NCBI GenBank assembly: GCA_021796315.1
Contig: JAJYOH010000256.1
Coordinates: 1-8,134, forward strand
Origin: Chloroflexota bacterium
GTDB lineage: Bacteria > Chloroflexota > Anaerolineae > Anaerolineales > Villigracilaceae
Direction: 5' to 3'
DNA: 8,134 nt
Each line of letters starts with the position of its first letter. Position 1 is the first letter of the stretch. A program made the position numbers and the translations under genes. The notes beneath the pieces are model-generated. The model saw only the letters and a list, made by a program, of their open reading frames with translations. It was not told the origin of the DNA and made no database searches. This document shows, one piece after another, positions 1-5,486 of this stretch.

Positions 1-279
1 TTGGCAGGCGGCCAGGATCGCGCCTAAAAATTGGGCGACCCAATAAACAACCGCCTCGCCCCATTTGACTGTTCCGTTCAAAGCCAGACCAAACGTCACA
101 GCCGGGTTGACGTGCGTGCCAGAGACATTGCCGTAGATATAGACAAAAACTGCCAGCACAAATCCGTGCGCCAGCGCCACGCCGACCAGTCCTGCGTTAG
201 CCATCCCGGCAGATGCGCCGATGAACGTCAGCGCGAAGGTGCCGATGAATTCGGCGACGAACACTTTGAAGTTAAACAT
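1..279 (-). CDS. Aquaporin / MIP-family channel (partial, N-terminal 93 residues)
   Basis: Membrane channel of the major intrinsic protein family, which conducts water or small neutral solutes such as glycerol across the inner membrane. Only the first 93 codons are in the window; the gene continues past base 1. The translation begins MFNFKVFVAEFIGTFALTF, a hydrophobic first helix with the usual acidic residue (AEFIGT). After a second hydrophobic stretch (about 31-49) comes SGTHVNPAVT at residues 53-62, the first of the family's two NPA pore loops (NPA at 58-60). A third helix starts near residue 77. The second NPA box would lie outside the window, so aquaporin versus glycerol facilitator cannot be decided. 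The ATG is supported by an AGGAGG ribosome site (complement of 285-290) five bases upstream. It lies downstream of fmt on the same strand, separated by about 145 bp containing tandem repeats, so co-transcription is possible but not shown. Confidence 0.9.
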   Translation of the reverse strand, partial: MFNFKVFVAEFIGTFALTFIGASAGMANAGLVGVALAHGFVLAVFVYIYGNVSGTHVNPAVTFGLALNGTVKWGEAVVYWVAQFLGAILAACQ

Positions 280-284
280 TTCAT

Positions 285-290
285 CCTCCT
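285..290 (-). promoter_or_regulatory. Ribosome binding site of the aquaporin gene
   Basis: The minus strand reads AGGAGG followed by five bases and then ATG at 279-277. This is a full-consensus Shine-Dalgarno and fixes the start codon. Confidence 0.8.
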
Positions 291-324
291 GAAGATTTGA
301 TTTGAAATTAAAAACCCCATTGGT

Positions 325-438
325 CTCGATACGCTTCGCACTCGACCAGCGCCTCGATACGCTTCGCACTCGACCAGCGCCTCGATACGTTTCGCTACTC
401 GACCAGCGCCTCGATACGTTTCGCTACTCGACCAGCGC
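325..438. repeat. Four-unit tandem repeat, 28-29 bp units, running into the 3' end of fmt
   Basis: Four head-to-tail copies begin with CTCGATACG and end with CTCGACCAGCGC: 325-352, 353-380, 381-409 and 410-438. Units 1 and 2 (28 bp) share CGCTTCGCACTCG; units 3 and 4 (29 bp) share CGTTTCGCTACTCG, so the array has two sub-variants in adjacent pairs. The copy before unit 1 starts with GGT, giving a GGTC...GACC-ended element resembling the short REP-like repeats found between genes in some high-copy families. There are no spacers between units, so it is not a CRISPR array. Unit 4 overlaps the last codons of fmt. Confidence 0.9.
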
Positions 439-1338
439 CCAGCCGTGCGCGCCGGATAGAAAAGCCTTGCCGCTCATGGATTTTTTTCCCGGCGGCTGCA
501 CTTCGTCGAGGACAAGAATCCCGCTTCCTGTTCCGACAGCGGCCTGCCCCCGGTAAACCAACCTCTTTCCCGCCGACTCATTTCCCGTCTGCGCGTGCGC
601 CCGATGGACTTTCAGCATCCCGCCATTCCACTCGAAGAACGCGCTCGGCCATGGATCGAATGCACGCACGCGCCGGGCCAACTCTTCAGCCGGACGCGTG
701 AAATCGAGCAGACCATCTTCTTTCTTCAACATCGGCGCATACGTGGCCTGACTTTCATCCTGCGATTGAGGTTTTAATTCGCCTGATAAATAACGCGGCA
801 GAGTTTCGATCAACAAGTCCGCACCCAGCACGGATAATTTTTTGAACAGTGTTTCGCCGGTATCTTCATCTTCAATTGGAATTGCGCGTTGTGAAAGCAC
901 CGCACCGGTGTCCACACCTTTATCCATTTGCATAATGGTCACGCCGGTTTCGGAGTCGCCTGCCAAAATCGAGGCCTGAATGGGCGCGGCGCCGCGTCCG
1001 CGTGGAAGAAGCGAGGCATGAACGTTGATACATCCGTGTGCGGGTAATGCCAGCACGTCCGGGCGCAGGATCTGCCCGAAAGCGGCGACCACGATCAGGT
1101 CCGGGCGCCAGAGGCGCAGTTCTTCCATGGCATCCGGCTCGCGCAATTTTTTCGGCTGGATGATCGGGAGTCTCAAATCCCGCGCCAGCAATTTGACCGG
1201 AGGCGCTTTGAGTTCGCGCCCGCGCCCGGACGGACGGTCGGGTTGAGTTACCACACCGAGGACTTCATAACCTGCGGCAAGCGCCCGCAAAATCGGCAGC
1301 GCAAAATCGGGTGAGCCCATGAAAACGATTTTTGTCAT
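424..1338 (-). CDS. fmt: Methionyl-tRNA formyltransferase
   Basis: Transfers a formyl group from 10-formyltetrahydrofolate to the amino group of Met-tRNA(fMet) for translation initiation in the cytoplasm. The 304-residue product is close to the usual ~310-315. The N-terminal Rossmann-like formyltransferase domain starts MTKIVFMGSPDFA. The catalytic triad is visible: N105 and H107 in CINVHASLLP, D143 in GVDTG. The SLLPRGRGAAPI loop spans 109-120. The C-terminal OB-like domain contains FDPWPSAF and ends near PPGKKSMSGKAFL. The upstream in-frame ATGs at 1401 and 1347 would add residues outside the family core, so 1338 is preferred; no good Shine-Dalgarno precedes it, but a -10-like TAAAAT lies seven bases upstream, fitting leaderless translation. 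The stop codon and the last four residues (ALVE) come from a tandem-repeat unit, so the natural C-terminus was probably altered. No def gene is adjacent in this window. Confidence 0.95.
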   Translation of the reverse strand: MTKIVFMGSPDFALPILRALAAGYEVLGVVTQPDRPSGRGRELKAPPVKLLARDLRLPIIQPKKLREPDAMEELRLWRPDLIVVAAFGQILRPDVLALPAHGCINVHASLLPRGRGAAPIQASILAGDSETGVTIMQMDKGVDTGAVLSQRAIPIEDEDTGETLFKKLSVLGADLLIETLPRYLSGELKPQSQDESQATYAPMLKKEDGLLDFTRPAEELARRVRAFDPWPSAFFEWNGGMLKVHRAHAQTGNESAGKRLVYRGQAAVGTGSGILVLDEVQPPGKKSMSGKAFLSGAHGWALVE

Positions 1339-1345
1339 CCTGCGC

Positions 1346-1376
1346 ATTTTAACATAATTGCACTGATAAACACCAA
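1346..1376 (-). promoter_or_regulatory. Possible fmt promoter giving a leaderless mRNA
   Basis: On the minus strand TAAAAT (complement of 1346-1351) matches the -10 consensus at five of six bases and ends seven bases before the A of the chosen fmt ATG at 1338, so transcription would begin at or next to the start codon. A weak -35 candidate TTGGTG (complement of 1371-1376) lies 19 bases upstream of it, a longer spacer than ideal. The absence of a Shine-Dalgarno at this start agrees with leaderless translation, but the call is tentative. Confidence 0.35.
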
Positions 1377-1417
1377 GGCTTGTACTGAGGGGAGCGCTCA
1401 AAGTGTGTAAGCGGATT

Positions 1418-1457
1418 GCAAAATTTCCCGGTTTTGCTGCGAAGTCTCCAGACTTCG
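1418..1457. repeat. Two adjacent small hairpins between fmt and the tRNA gene
   Basis: GCAAAA (1418-1423) pairs with TTTTGC (1432-1437) around an 8-base loop. Immediately after it, CGAAGTC (1440-1446) pairs with GACTTCG (1451-1457) around TCCA. Neither is followed by a long T-run on either strand. They lie between the divergent fmt and tRNA promoters; their role is unknown, and they may be remnants of dispersed intergenic repeats. Confidence 0.5.
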
Positions 1458-1504
1458 GACTCCGTTACCAACAAACTTTTAGCGCACCCAGACAATGCGT
1501 TTGC

Positions 1505-1533
1505 TTGCCAAATGTATACCGCACAGGTATAAT
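1505..1533 (+). promoter_or_regulatory. Sigma70-type promoter of the tRNA-Pro gene
   Basis: TTGCCA (1505-1510) is a good -35 box, separated by exactly 17 bases from a perfect TATAAT -10 box (1528-1533). Initiation would fall about 7 bases after the -10, a few bases before the tRNA 5' end at 1546, as expected for a stable-RNA gene with a short leader removed by RNase P. Confidence 0.8.
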
Positions 1534-1545
1534 GCAACCTGCTTG

Positions 1546-1619
1546 CGGGGCGTGGCTCAGACCGGTAGAGCGCACGGTTCGGGTCCGTGAGGTCCCGAGT
1601 TCAAATCTCGGCGCCCCGA
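1546..1619 (+). tRNA. tRNA-Pro (anticodon CGG)
   Basis: A 74-base cloverleaf can be folded completely. The acceptor stem is CGGGGCG (1546-1552) with CGCCCCG (1612-1618), 7 of 7 pairs. The D stem is GCTC/GAGC. The anticodon stem CACGG/CCGTG (1573-1577, 1585-1589) closes the loop TTCGGGT, giving anticodon CGG at 1580-1582 with G37, typical of proline tRNAs. The variable loop is AGGTC. The T arm CCGAG-TTCAAAT-CTCGG occupies 1595-1611. The discriminator is A1619. The CCA end is not encoded (CAG follows), so it must be added enzymatically. A consensus promoter precedes it. tRNA genes are frequent integration sites, and a tyrosine recombinase gene lies just downstream. Confidence 0.95.
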
Positions 1620-1629
1620 CAGAGAGCAA

Positions 1630-1674
1630 AAACGTCCTCATGGACGACAGTTTCTGTCATCCATGAGGACGTTT
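1630..1674. repeat. Long hairpin (21-bp stem, TTT loop) directly after tRNA-Pro
   Basis: Bases 1630-1650 and 1654-1674 are reverse complements except for one C/A mismatch, with a three-base loop TTT at 1651-1653. It begins 11 bases after the tRNA. It could terminate tRNA transcription, but it is much longer than a usual terminator stem and is followed by GTTTAGTG rather than a run of T. The left arm can alternatively fold on itself as CGTCC-TCAT-GGACG (1633-1646). Its position between a tRNA and a recombinase gene makes a recombination site or element boundary a second possibility. Confidence 0.75.
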
Positions 1675-1724
1675 AGTGTAATATGAGGGTAATTGAAGCG
1701 TAATCAGGGCGCATATCTTGGAAG

Positions 1725-1747
1725 GCTGTTTGGAGCAAAAAAACAGC
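1725..1747. repeat. Short inverted repeat upstream of the recombinase gene
   Basis: GCTGTTT (1725-1731) pairs perfectly with AAACAGC (1741-1747) around a 9-base loop ending in an A-run. It lies in the 190-base leader region between the tRNA hairpin and the recombinase start. Its function is unknown. Confidence 0.4.
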
Positions 1748-1749
1748 GT

Positions 1750-1780
1750 GTGATTATCATCCGAAAAAGGTGATTATCAC
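1750..1780. promoter_or_regulatory. Paired palindromes, candidate operator for the recombinase gene
   Basis: GTGATTATCAT (1750-1760) and GTGATTATCAC (1770-1780) are two copies of an 11-bp palindrome centred 20 bp apart, about two helical turns, so bound dimers would lie on the same face of DNA. The pair ends 29 bases before the ATG of the recombinase at 1810, where a repressor or recombination-directionality factor would act. No matching regulator gene is visible nearby; the assignment as an operator is inferred from geometry. Confidence 0.45.
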
Positions 1781-1809
1781 AACAAGATTTAGCGCAATTG
1801 GAGGCGCAC

Positions 1810-2724
1810 ATGTCCCAAATCACCTTCTCACAAGCCATGCAAGGTTACATGCTTGCCGTCGGCGCACGCCATCTTAGCGTGCACACGATTCGCGATTACG
1901 CCAACACTTTCAAGAAGTTCACGGCCTATGTTGGCGATGACATCCCTATTGAAGAGATCACACACAAGCACATTGAAGGCTTTTTCACAACGCAGACCAA
2001 GGTCAGCAATAAGACCCTGCTCAATTATCACACTGGTCTTTCGTCGCTTTGGACCTGGGCCTTGCGCGAACATATTGTTCATGAGCACGTTGTTCACAGT
2101 GTCACACCTCCCAAGCCGGAAGAACGTGAAATCGTGCCCTTCACTTTGATCGAAGTGCGTGCCATGCTAGCCGTGGTAGGTAGGAACGATCAAGGGGATG
2201 TGATCGACAAACGTATGAAAAACAGCGCCGATCGCAACCGTGCGCTCCTGTTGATTCTGCTCGATACCGGAATGCGTGCCTCAGAACTTTGTGGACTTCG
2301 CATGGGCGGGATGGACAATCATAATCGCCGGGTGCGTGTAATGGGGAAAGGCTCAAAGGAACGTACGATTCCATTTTCTCCGCGCACAGGGCAAACGCTC
2401 TGGCGTTATCTGACATCCCGACAGGATCTGCGTGCCAATGATCCGCTGATTGCCACGATGGATGGGCATGAACTCAATCGTGCGCGCTTGTTGAAAATTT
2501 TGGTTTCTATTGGCAAACGTGCCGGCGTATCAGGCGTCCATCCTCATCGGTTTCGTCATACGTTTGCGATCCAGTATTTGCGCAATGGGGGAGACCCCTA
2601 TACTTTGCAGGCCTTGCTTGGACATTCTTCGCTTGATATGGTGAAGAACTATCTGCGCATTGCCCAAATTGATATTGACACTGCGCATCGCCGGGCCAGC
2701 CCGGTAGATAATTGGCGGCTGTAG
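1810..2724 (+). CDS. Tyrosine recombinase / integrase (XerC/D-like, catalytic residues complete)
   Basis: Site-specific DNA recombinase that cleaves and rejoins DNA through a phosphotyrosine link. The product is 304 residues, the usual Xer/integrase size. The N-terminal SAM-like core-binding domain covers about 1-95 (HLSVHTIRDYANTFKKF), the catalytic domain about 105-300. All six catalytic residues are visible with XerD-like spacing: R156 (TGMRASEL), K180 (GKGSKER), H246 and R249 (HRFRHTF), H272 (LLGHSSL) and nucleophile Y281 (KNYLRI). The start is ATG 1810, because GGAGG at 1800-1804 lies five bases upstream; the in-frame TTG at 1798 would overlap that site. It follows tRNA-Pro and paired palindromes, a typical island-integrase position. 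It could also be a resident Xer-type resolvase, but chromosomal XerC/D genes are not usually placed like this. Family certain, target site unknown. Confidence 0.93.
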   Translation: MSQITFSQAMQGYMLAVGARHLSVHTIRDYANTFKKFTAYVGDDIPIEEITHKHIEGFFTTQTKVSNKTLLNYHTGLSSLWTWALREHIVHEHVVHSVTPPKPEEREIVPFTLIEVRAMLAVVGRNDQGDVIDKRMKNSADRNRALLLILLDTGMRASELCGLRMGGMDNHNRRVRVMGKGSKERTIPFSPRTGQTLWRYLTSRQDLRANDPLIATMDGHELNRARLLKILVSIGKRAGVSGVHPHRFRHTFAIQYLRNGGDPYTLQALLGHSSLDMVKNYLRIAQIDIDTAHRRASPVDNWRL

Positions 2725-2735
2725 ACAAATTGTCC

Positions 2736-2767
2736 GCCCTTGGGTTATGGCTGAGGGCAGTTTTTCC
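2736..2767 (+). terminator. Probable rho-independent terminator after the recombinase
   Basis: GCCCTTGG (2736-2743) can pair with CTGAGGGC (2751-2758), including two G-T pairs, around a 7-base loop, followed by AGTTTTTCC. It starts 11 bases after the recombinase stop. It lies only 28 bases before the DUF3800 start, so it may attenuate rather than fully separate the two genes. Confidence 0.5.
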
Positions 2768-2780
2768 TTTTCGTTAGATA

Positions 2781-2785
2781 GGGAG
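2781..2785 (+). promoter_or_regulatory. Ribosome binding site deciding the DUF3800 start
   Basis: GGGAG precedes the ATG at 2795 by nine bases. No comparable site precedes the alternative ATG at 2747. Confidence 0.5.
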
Positions 2786-2794
2786 TTTAATCAC

Positions 2795-3409
2795 ATGACA
2801 CAATATTTCTATGTTGATGAATCTGGGGATGCAGGGTTGGAAGGGCAGGCAAGTTCATCCAGTCATTTTGTGATGGCAATGGTGCAGTTGCCTGAACGCG
2901 CTCCTCTCCAGCCATTGTTTAATTTGCGAAAAATGTTCAATGTATCGCCAGGTTTCGAATTCAAATATCACAAAACTACGCCAATGCAGAAGGAACGCTT
3001 TTTCAAGGAAATACTAACGATCCCATTTCGTGCGCGCGTCGTGGTGCTGGATAAAGCACAAATTGGCTTATTGTTCAAAAGGTTGTCATCGCAGGATTTG
3101 ACGATTGAATTAATTGTCGGCTTGACTTTACGTGCGAGCGAACTGGACATATCCAATGATATATTGATCATCGATGGTGCGACGCCGGCCTTTTGTCGTG
3201 ACTTGCGCGTGCAATTTACCGAACGCTATAAACGTGAGAGGCGAATCCGCCCGTTTAAGAATATTATTGGCGCAGACTCAAAGAACGAGGACGGTTTGCA
3301 GGTGGCTGATATGATTGCCGGCGCACTACGTTCAGGCGCGATGGGTATTTCAAGTGAACTTTTGCAGCTTGTTTTCCCGAGGATTGTTGACTTATGGCGA
3401 CTGCCTTAA
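2795..3409 (+). CDS. DUF3800 family protein
   Basis: A 204-residue cytoplasmic protein with the hallmarks of DUF3800: an N-terminal strand YFYVDESGDAG (residues 4-14) and a C-terminal helix with acidic residues, IIGADSKNEDGLQVADMIAG (about 161-180). The conserved acidic positions (DESGD near the start and D..QVAD near the end) resemble a metal-dependent nuclease-like arrangement, but no reaction is established for the family as far as I know. Such genes occur often in phages, islands and near restriction systems, which matches its place between a recombinase and an hsdM remnant. The start at 2795 is chosen because GGGAG (2781-2785) lies nine bases upstream and the family consensus begins here; an in-frame ATG at 2747 would add 16 unrelated residues overlapping the predicted terminator. 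No membrane segment or signal peptide is seen. Confidence 0.85.
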   Translation: MTQYFYVDESGDAGLEGQASSSSHFVMAMVQLPERAPLQPLFNLRKMFNVSPGFEFKYHKTTPMQKERFFKEILTIPFRARVVVLDKAQIGLLFKRLSSQDLTIELIVGLTLRASELDISNDILIIDGATPAFCRDLRVQFTERYKRERRIRPFKNIIGADSKNEDGLQVADMIAGALRSGAMGISSELLQLVFPRIVDLWRLP

Positions 3410-3536
3410 ATAAAACACCCCCGACTATTCTCTTACGAGAAAGACAGCCTCACTTGGCTACCTTGTCGTCGGCGGCGGGTAAAACGGTCCAACCGTTTTA
3501 TTCGACCCAATTATACAGAAAAAGACAGCCTGCGTC
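3410..3536. other. Non-coding junction between the DUF3800 gene and the hsdM remnant
   Basis: No gene is recognisable. The stretch holds a TTCTC-TTAC-GAGAA hairpin (3428-3441), a 9-bp perfect hairpin TAAAACGGT/ACCGTTTTA (3480-3500), and an 11-bp direct repeat AAAGACAGCCT at 3440-3450 and 3521-3531. It marks the junction where the 5' half of hsdM has been lost. Confidence 0.5.
3480..3500. terminator. Perfect 9-bp hairpin, possible bidirectional terminator
   Basis: TAAAACGGT (3480-3488) and ACCGTTTTA (3492-3500) pair fully around CCA. The A-run before and T-run after the GC core give a terminator-like shape on both strands, but the T-run is only four bases. It could stop transcription coming from the DUF3800 gene. 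Confidence 0.45.
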
Positions 3537-4191
3537 AAACGCGAGTCAACCACCATTGTCCGCGATGATTTTTGGGCTTCCACCAGCAACAAACAATTGT
3601 GAACTTTGTCCAGCACGTCAAAACCCTGCTGGAGATCAACGGCAAGGCCGCAGTCGTTGTGCCTGATAATGTTTTGTTCGAAGGCGGCGCGGGCGAAATC
3701 GTGCGCAGGAAACTCCTGCACGAGTGCGATGTCCATACGCTGTTGAGATTGCCGACCGGTTTATTTTACGCGCAGGGCGTCAAAGCCAACGTTCTTTTCT
3801 TCGACCGGAAACCGGCCTCCGAAACCCCCTGGTCGAAGCAACTCTGGATCTACGATCTGCGTACCAATATGGATTTCACGCTCAAGACCAATCTGCTTTC
3901 GAAAGATGATCTAAAAGAATTCATCGCCTGCTACAATCCCGATGACCGCAACAAACGCAAAGCTACCTGGTCCGATAAGAATTCCGAGGCCGCTGGCGAT
4001 CATTCACCTACGATGAATTGACAGCGCGCGACAAGGTCAATCTTGATATCTTCTGGCTGTGCGATGAGACGCTGGAAGACTCCGCTAATTTGCCCGATCC
4101 TGATGTGCTGGCAACTGAGATCGTCGAAGATTTGAAGTCTGCGCCGACGCAGTTTGAAGGAATTGCAGAAGAACTGGGCGGGGAAGAATAA
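3537..4191 (+). pseudogene. hsdM: Type I restriction-modification methyltransferase (HsdM), 3' remnant with two frameshifts
   Basis: HsdM is the N6-adenine methyltransferase subunit of type I restriction-modification systems. Three reading frames in succession give its C-terminal ~217 residues. From 3537 the frame reads KRESTTIVRDDFWASTSNKQL, then hits TGA at 3600. After two extra bases (3600-3601) the next frame gives NFVQHVKTLLEINGKAAVVV, PDNVLFEGGAGEIVRRKLL and LPTGLFYAQGVKANVLFF. Near 3989 one base is missing, and the last frame from 3991 gives RWRSFTYDELTARDKVNLDI and ends at TAA 4189. The complete family protein is about 480-520 residues; the SAM-binding motif I and catalytic NPPF motif would lie upstream and are absent here. 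The segment 3572-4021 is open by itself (TTG start) but cannot make an active enzyme. No hsdS or hsdR follows. Sequencing errors could explain the frameshifts but not the missing 5' half. Confidence 0.88.
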
Positions 4192-4214
4192 AGGATGTTT
4201 GGCTATTCATCCTT
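4191..4214. terminator. Hairpin terminator between hsdM remnant and primase gene
   Basis: AAGGATG (4191-4197) pairs with CATCCTT (4208-4214) around a 10-base loop. On the minus strand, the direction of the primase gene ending at 4223, the stem is followed by TATTCTT, so it best serves as the terminator of the recombinase-helicase-primase cluster. It can also act on the plus strand after hsdM. Confidence 0.6.
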
Positions 4215-4222
4215 GATTTGAC

Positions 4223-5350
4223 TCAGTTCCCGCCAACTTTATTGTGAGCATCATCCAGAGCCTTTGATATATATCCATATGCCCATACTCTGAGATCGCC
4301 GCCTGATTTCCAATAATCTGTTAGATCGTGGGCGGGGGCATCGACTAAAGAGAACCGCTTTAATTTTCCTTGAAGACTGGCAATGTATTTACTGCCTTCT
4401 TCGCCTGCTTTGTCTTTGTCGTAGACCACGAGTATTGCTTGATAACGGGTTAGCAAAGCCAGATCGAGCGCGTCGAATTTGGCGGATGCTCCGCCGATTG
4501 TCCCAACATCGCATATGTCAGAGCAGTATTCCCAGATTAACATGGCGTCCCATTCGCCTTCGGTCAAAATCAAAACTGGAGAGTAATCCAAAACTTCTAG
4601 TCGAAACAAGGTTGAGTGCCCTGCTCTTGGTCCGCCAAATTTGATATTTTTCAATCCGTCCTTTTCCGTCCATGCGCCGATATATTTTTCCAGGGAGTGC
4701 CCAGGCAAAGGCCGTCGCACCTTTATATACCACGGTTTCTTCTGATAAAACCCAGGGATCACAATGCCTCTGGGTAGCCATATCTTTTTTCCATCCAAGT
4801 CCCATTGCGATGGATGGTCATACATATTAAACGGGTTGTAACCCAATCGAAAGGCGCGCCAGGTTTTCCGCGTTAAGCCGCGTTCTTTTTCAAGATATTC
4901 CCGTGCCCCTTTGCCAATGTCATTTGATAAATTTTGTTCCCAGCATTGGATGAAATATTCCGCGCGCCTCTGCCATTTTCCTGAAGGCGGAAATAGTTCA
5001 GATGGAAAGTCTGCTGATATATCGGTAATAAGATCCTGCTTGGGAAGGAACGCCAGCGGATTTGCGGTTCGTTCAGACAGTTCTGTGCAGGCGGTTATAA
5101 AATCCACATTTTTCCAAGCCATATAAAATGAGATCACGTCTCCGCCATTAGCATCTGATGGACAGGATGAATGGCATTTCCACGATTGTTCATGATCGTA
5201 AATGGTGAATGCCAGGCTGCTGCGATCCCCGGCATGGCGCGGCAAAGGACAATGGCTGGATAAATGATGGTTATCCATAAACTCTGCCCCCGCTTCTTCT
5301 GCCAGCGCTTTTAGGGATGTCTGATTACGGATTTTTTCAACATTGAACAT
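4223..5350 (-). CDS. DnaG-type primase with CHC2 zinc finger and TOPRIM domain (element-encoded)
   Basis: DNA primase that makes short RNA primers for replication. The 375-residue product has an N-terminal CHC2-type zinc ribbon with C34, H39, C59 and C63 (CPLPRH ... KCHSSC), followed by GGDVISFY (69-76), the usual end of this module. A central basic region fits the RNA-polymerase core. The TOPRIM domain has E264 in ILTEGEWDAM and the metal-binding DxD pair D311/D313 in VVYDKDKAGEEG. It is much shorter than chromosomal DnaG (~600) and lacks a recognisable C-terminal helicase-binding domain, typical of phage, plasmid and island primases. The ATG at 5350 is preceded by GAGG (complement of 5358-5361) with seven bases between. 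It follows the helicase gene on the same strand after a 136-bp gap containing a long inverted repeat, and ends before a hairpin terminator. Function is confident; the element type is not. Confidence 0.9.
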   Translation of the reverse strand: MFNVEKIRNQTSLKALAEEAGAEFMDNHHLSSHCPLPRHAGDRSSLAFTIYDHEQSWKCHSSCPSDANGGDVISFYMAWKNVDFITACTELSERTANPLAFLPKQDLITDISADFPSELFPPSGKWQRRAEYFIQCWEQNLSNDIGKGAREYLEKERGLTRKTWRAFRLGYNPFNMYDHPSQWDLDGKKIWLPRGIVIPGFYQKKPWYIKVRRPLPGHSLEKYIGAWTEKDGLKNIKFGGPRAGHSTLFRLEVLDYSPVLILTEGEWDAMLIWEYCSDICDVGTIGGASAKFDALDLALLTRYQAILVVYDKDKAGEEGSKYIASLQGKLKRFSLVDAPAHDLTDYWKSGGDLRVWAYGYISKALDDAHNKVGGN

Positions 5351-5371
5351 TGGTATGCCTCGTAATGAGCT

Positions 5372-5466
5372 CTGTCAGGACTTTCAACACATTCACATTT
5401 ATCAGCCCATGAAATGCATCTGAAGCGCAGAGATGGAAATCACGAGACTCTTGAAAGTCCTGACAG
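5372..5466. repeat. Perfect 16-bp inverted repeat flanking 63 bp in the helicase-primase gap
   Basis: CTGTCAGGACTTTCAA (5372-5387) and TTGAAAGTCCTGACAG (5451-5466) are exact reverse complements separated by 63 bp. They lie wholly inside the 136-bp gap between the helicase stop (5487) and the primase start (5350). The inner 63 bp contains a smaller CATCT/AGATG stem (5418-5422 with 5432-5436). If transcribed, the primase mRNA leader could fold into a long stem just before its ribosome site; as DNA it could be a replication origin, recombinase or helicase binding region. No T-tract follows, so a simple terminator is unlikely. Confidence 0.85.
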
Positions 5467-5486
5467 TCTTATGAATATTGAAAGAG

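Noticed and set aside
31..300. 89-codon plus-strand open frame at the left edge
   Set aside because: It lies antisense to the aquaporin gene and has a low-quality composition.
325..438. CRISPR-like array
   Set aside because: Repeat units are directly adjacent with no unique spacers, only four copies, and no cas genes are present.
1339..1401. Extended N-terminus of Fmt starting at 1401
   Set aside because: The family core starts at MTKIVFMGSPDFA; the extra 21 residues cover the promoter-like region.
1798..1809. TTG start of the first recombinase
   Set aside because: It overlaps the GGAGG ribosome site that serves the ATG at 1810, and the family alignment begins after it.
2747..2794. Upstream ATG for the DUF3800 gene
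   Set aside because: No ribosome site precedes it, its 16 extra residues are not family-like, and it falls in the loop of a predicted terminator.
3419..3425. CCCCGAC as a second attachment half-site matching the tRNA 3' end (1614-1620)
   Set aside because: Only seven bases match and the flanks diverge completely, so chance is the simpler explanation.
3458..3736. Minus-strand open frame opposite the hsdM remnant
   Set aside because: It runs antisense to recognisable HsdM sequence and spans the hairpin junction; no protein motif is seen.
5372..5466. Retron msr/msd or group II intron fragment in the inverted repeat gap
   Set aside because: No reverse transcriptase gene is in the window and the expected conserved RNA features are not visible.
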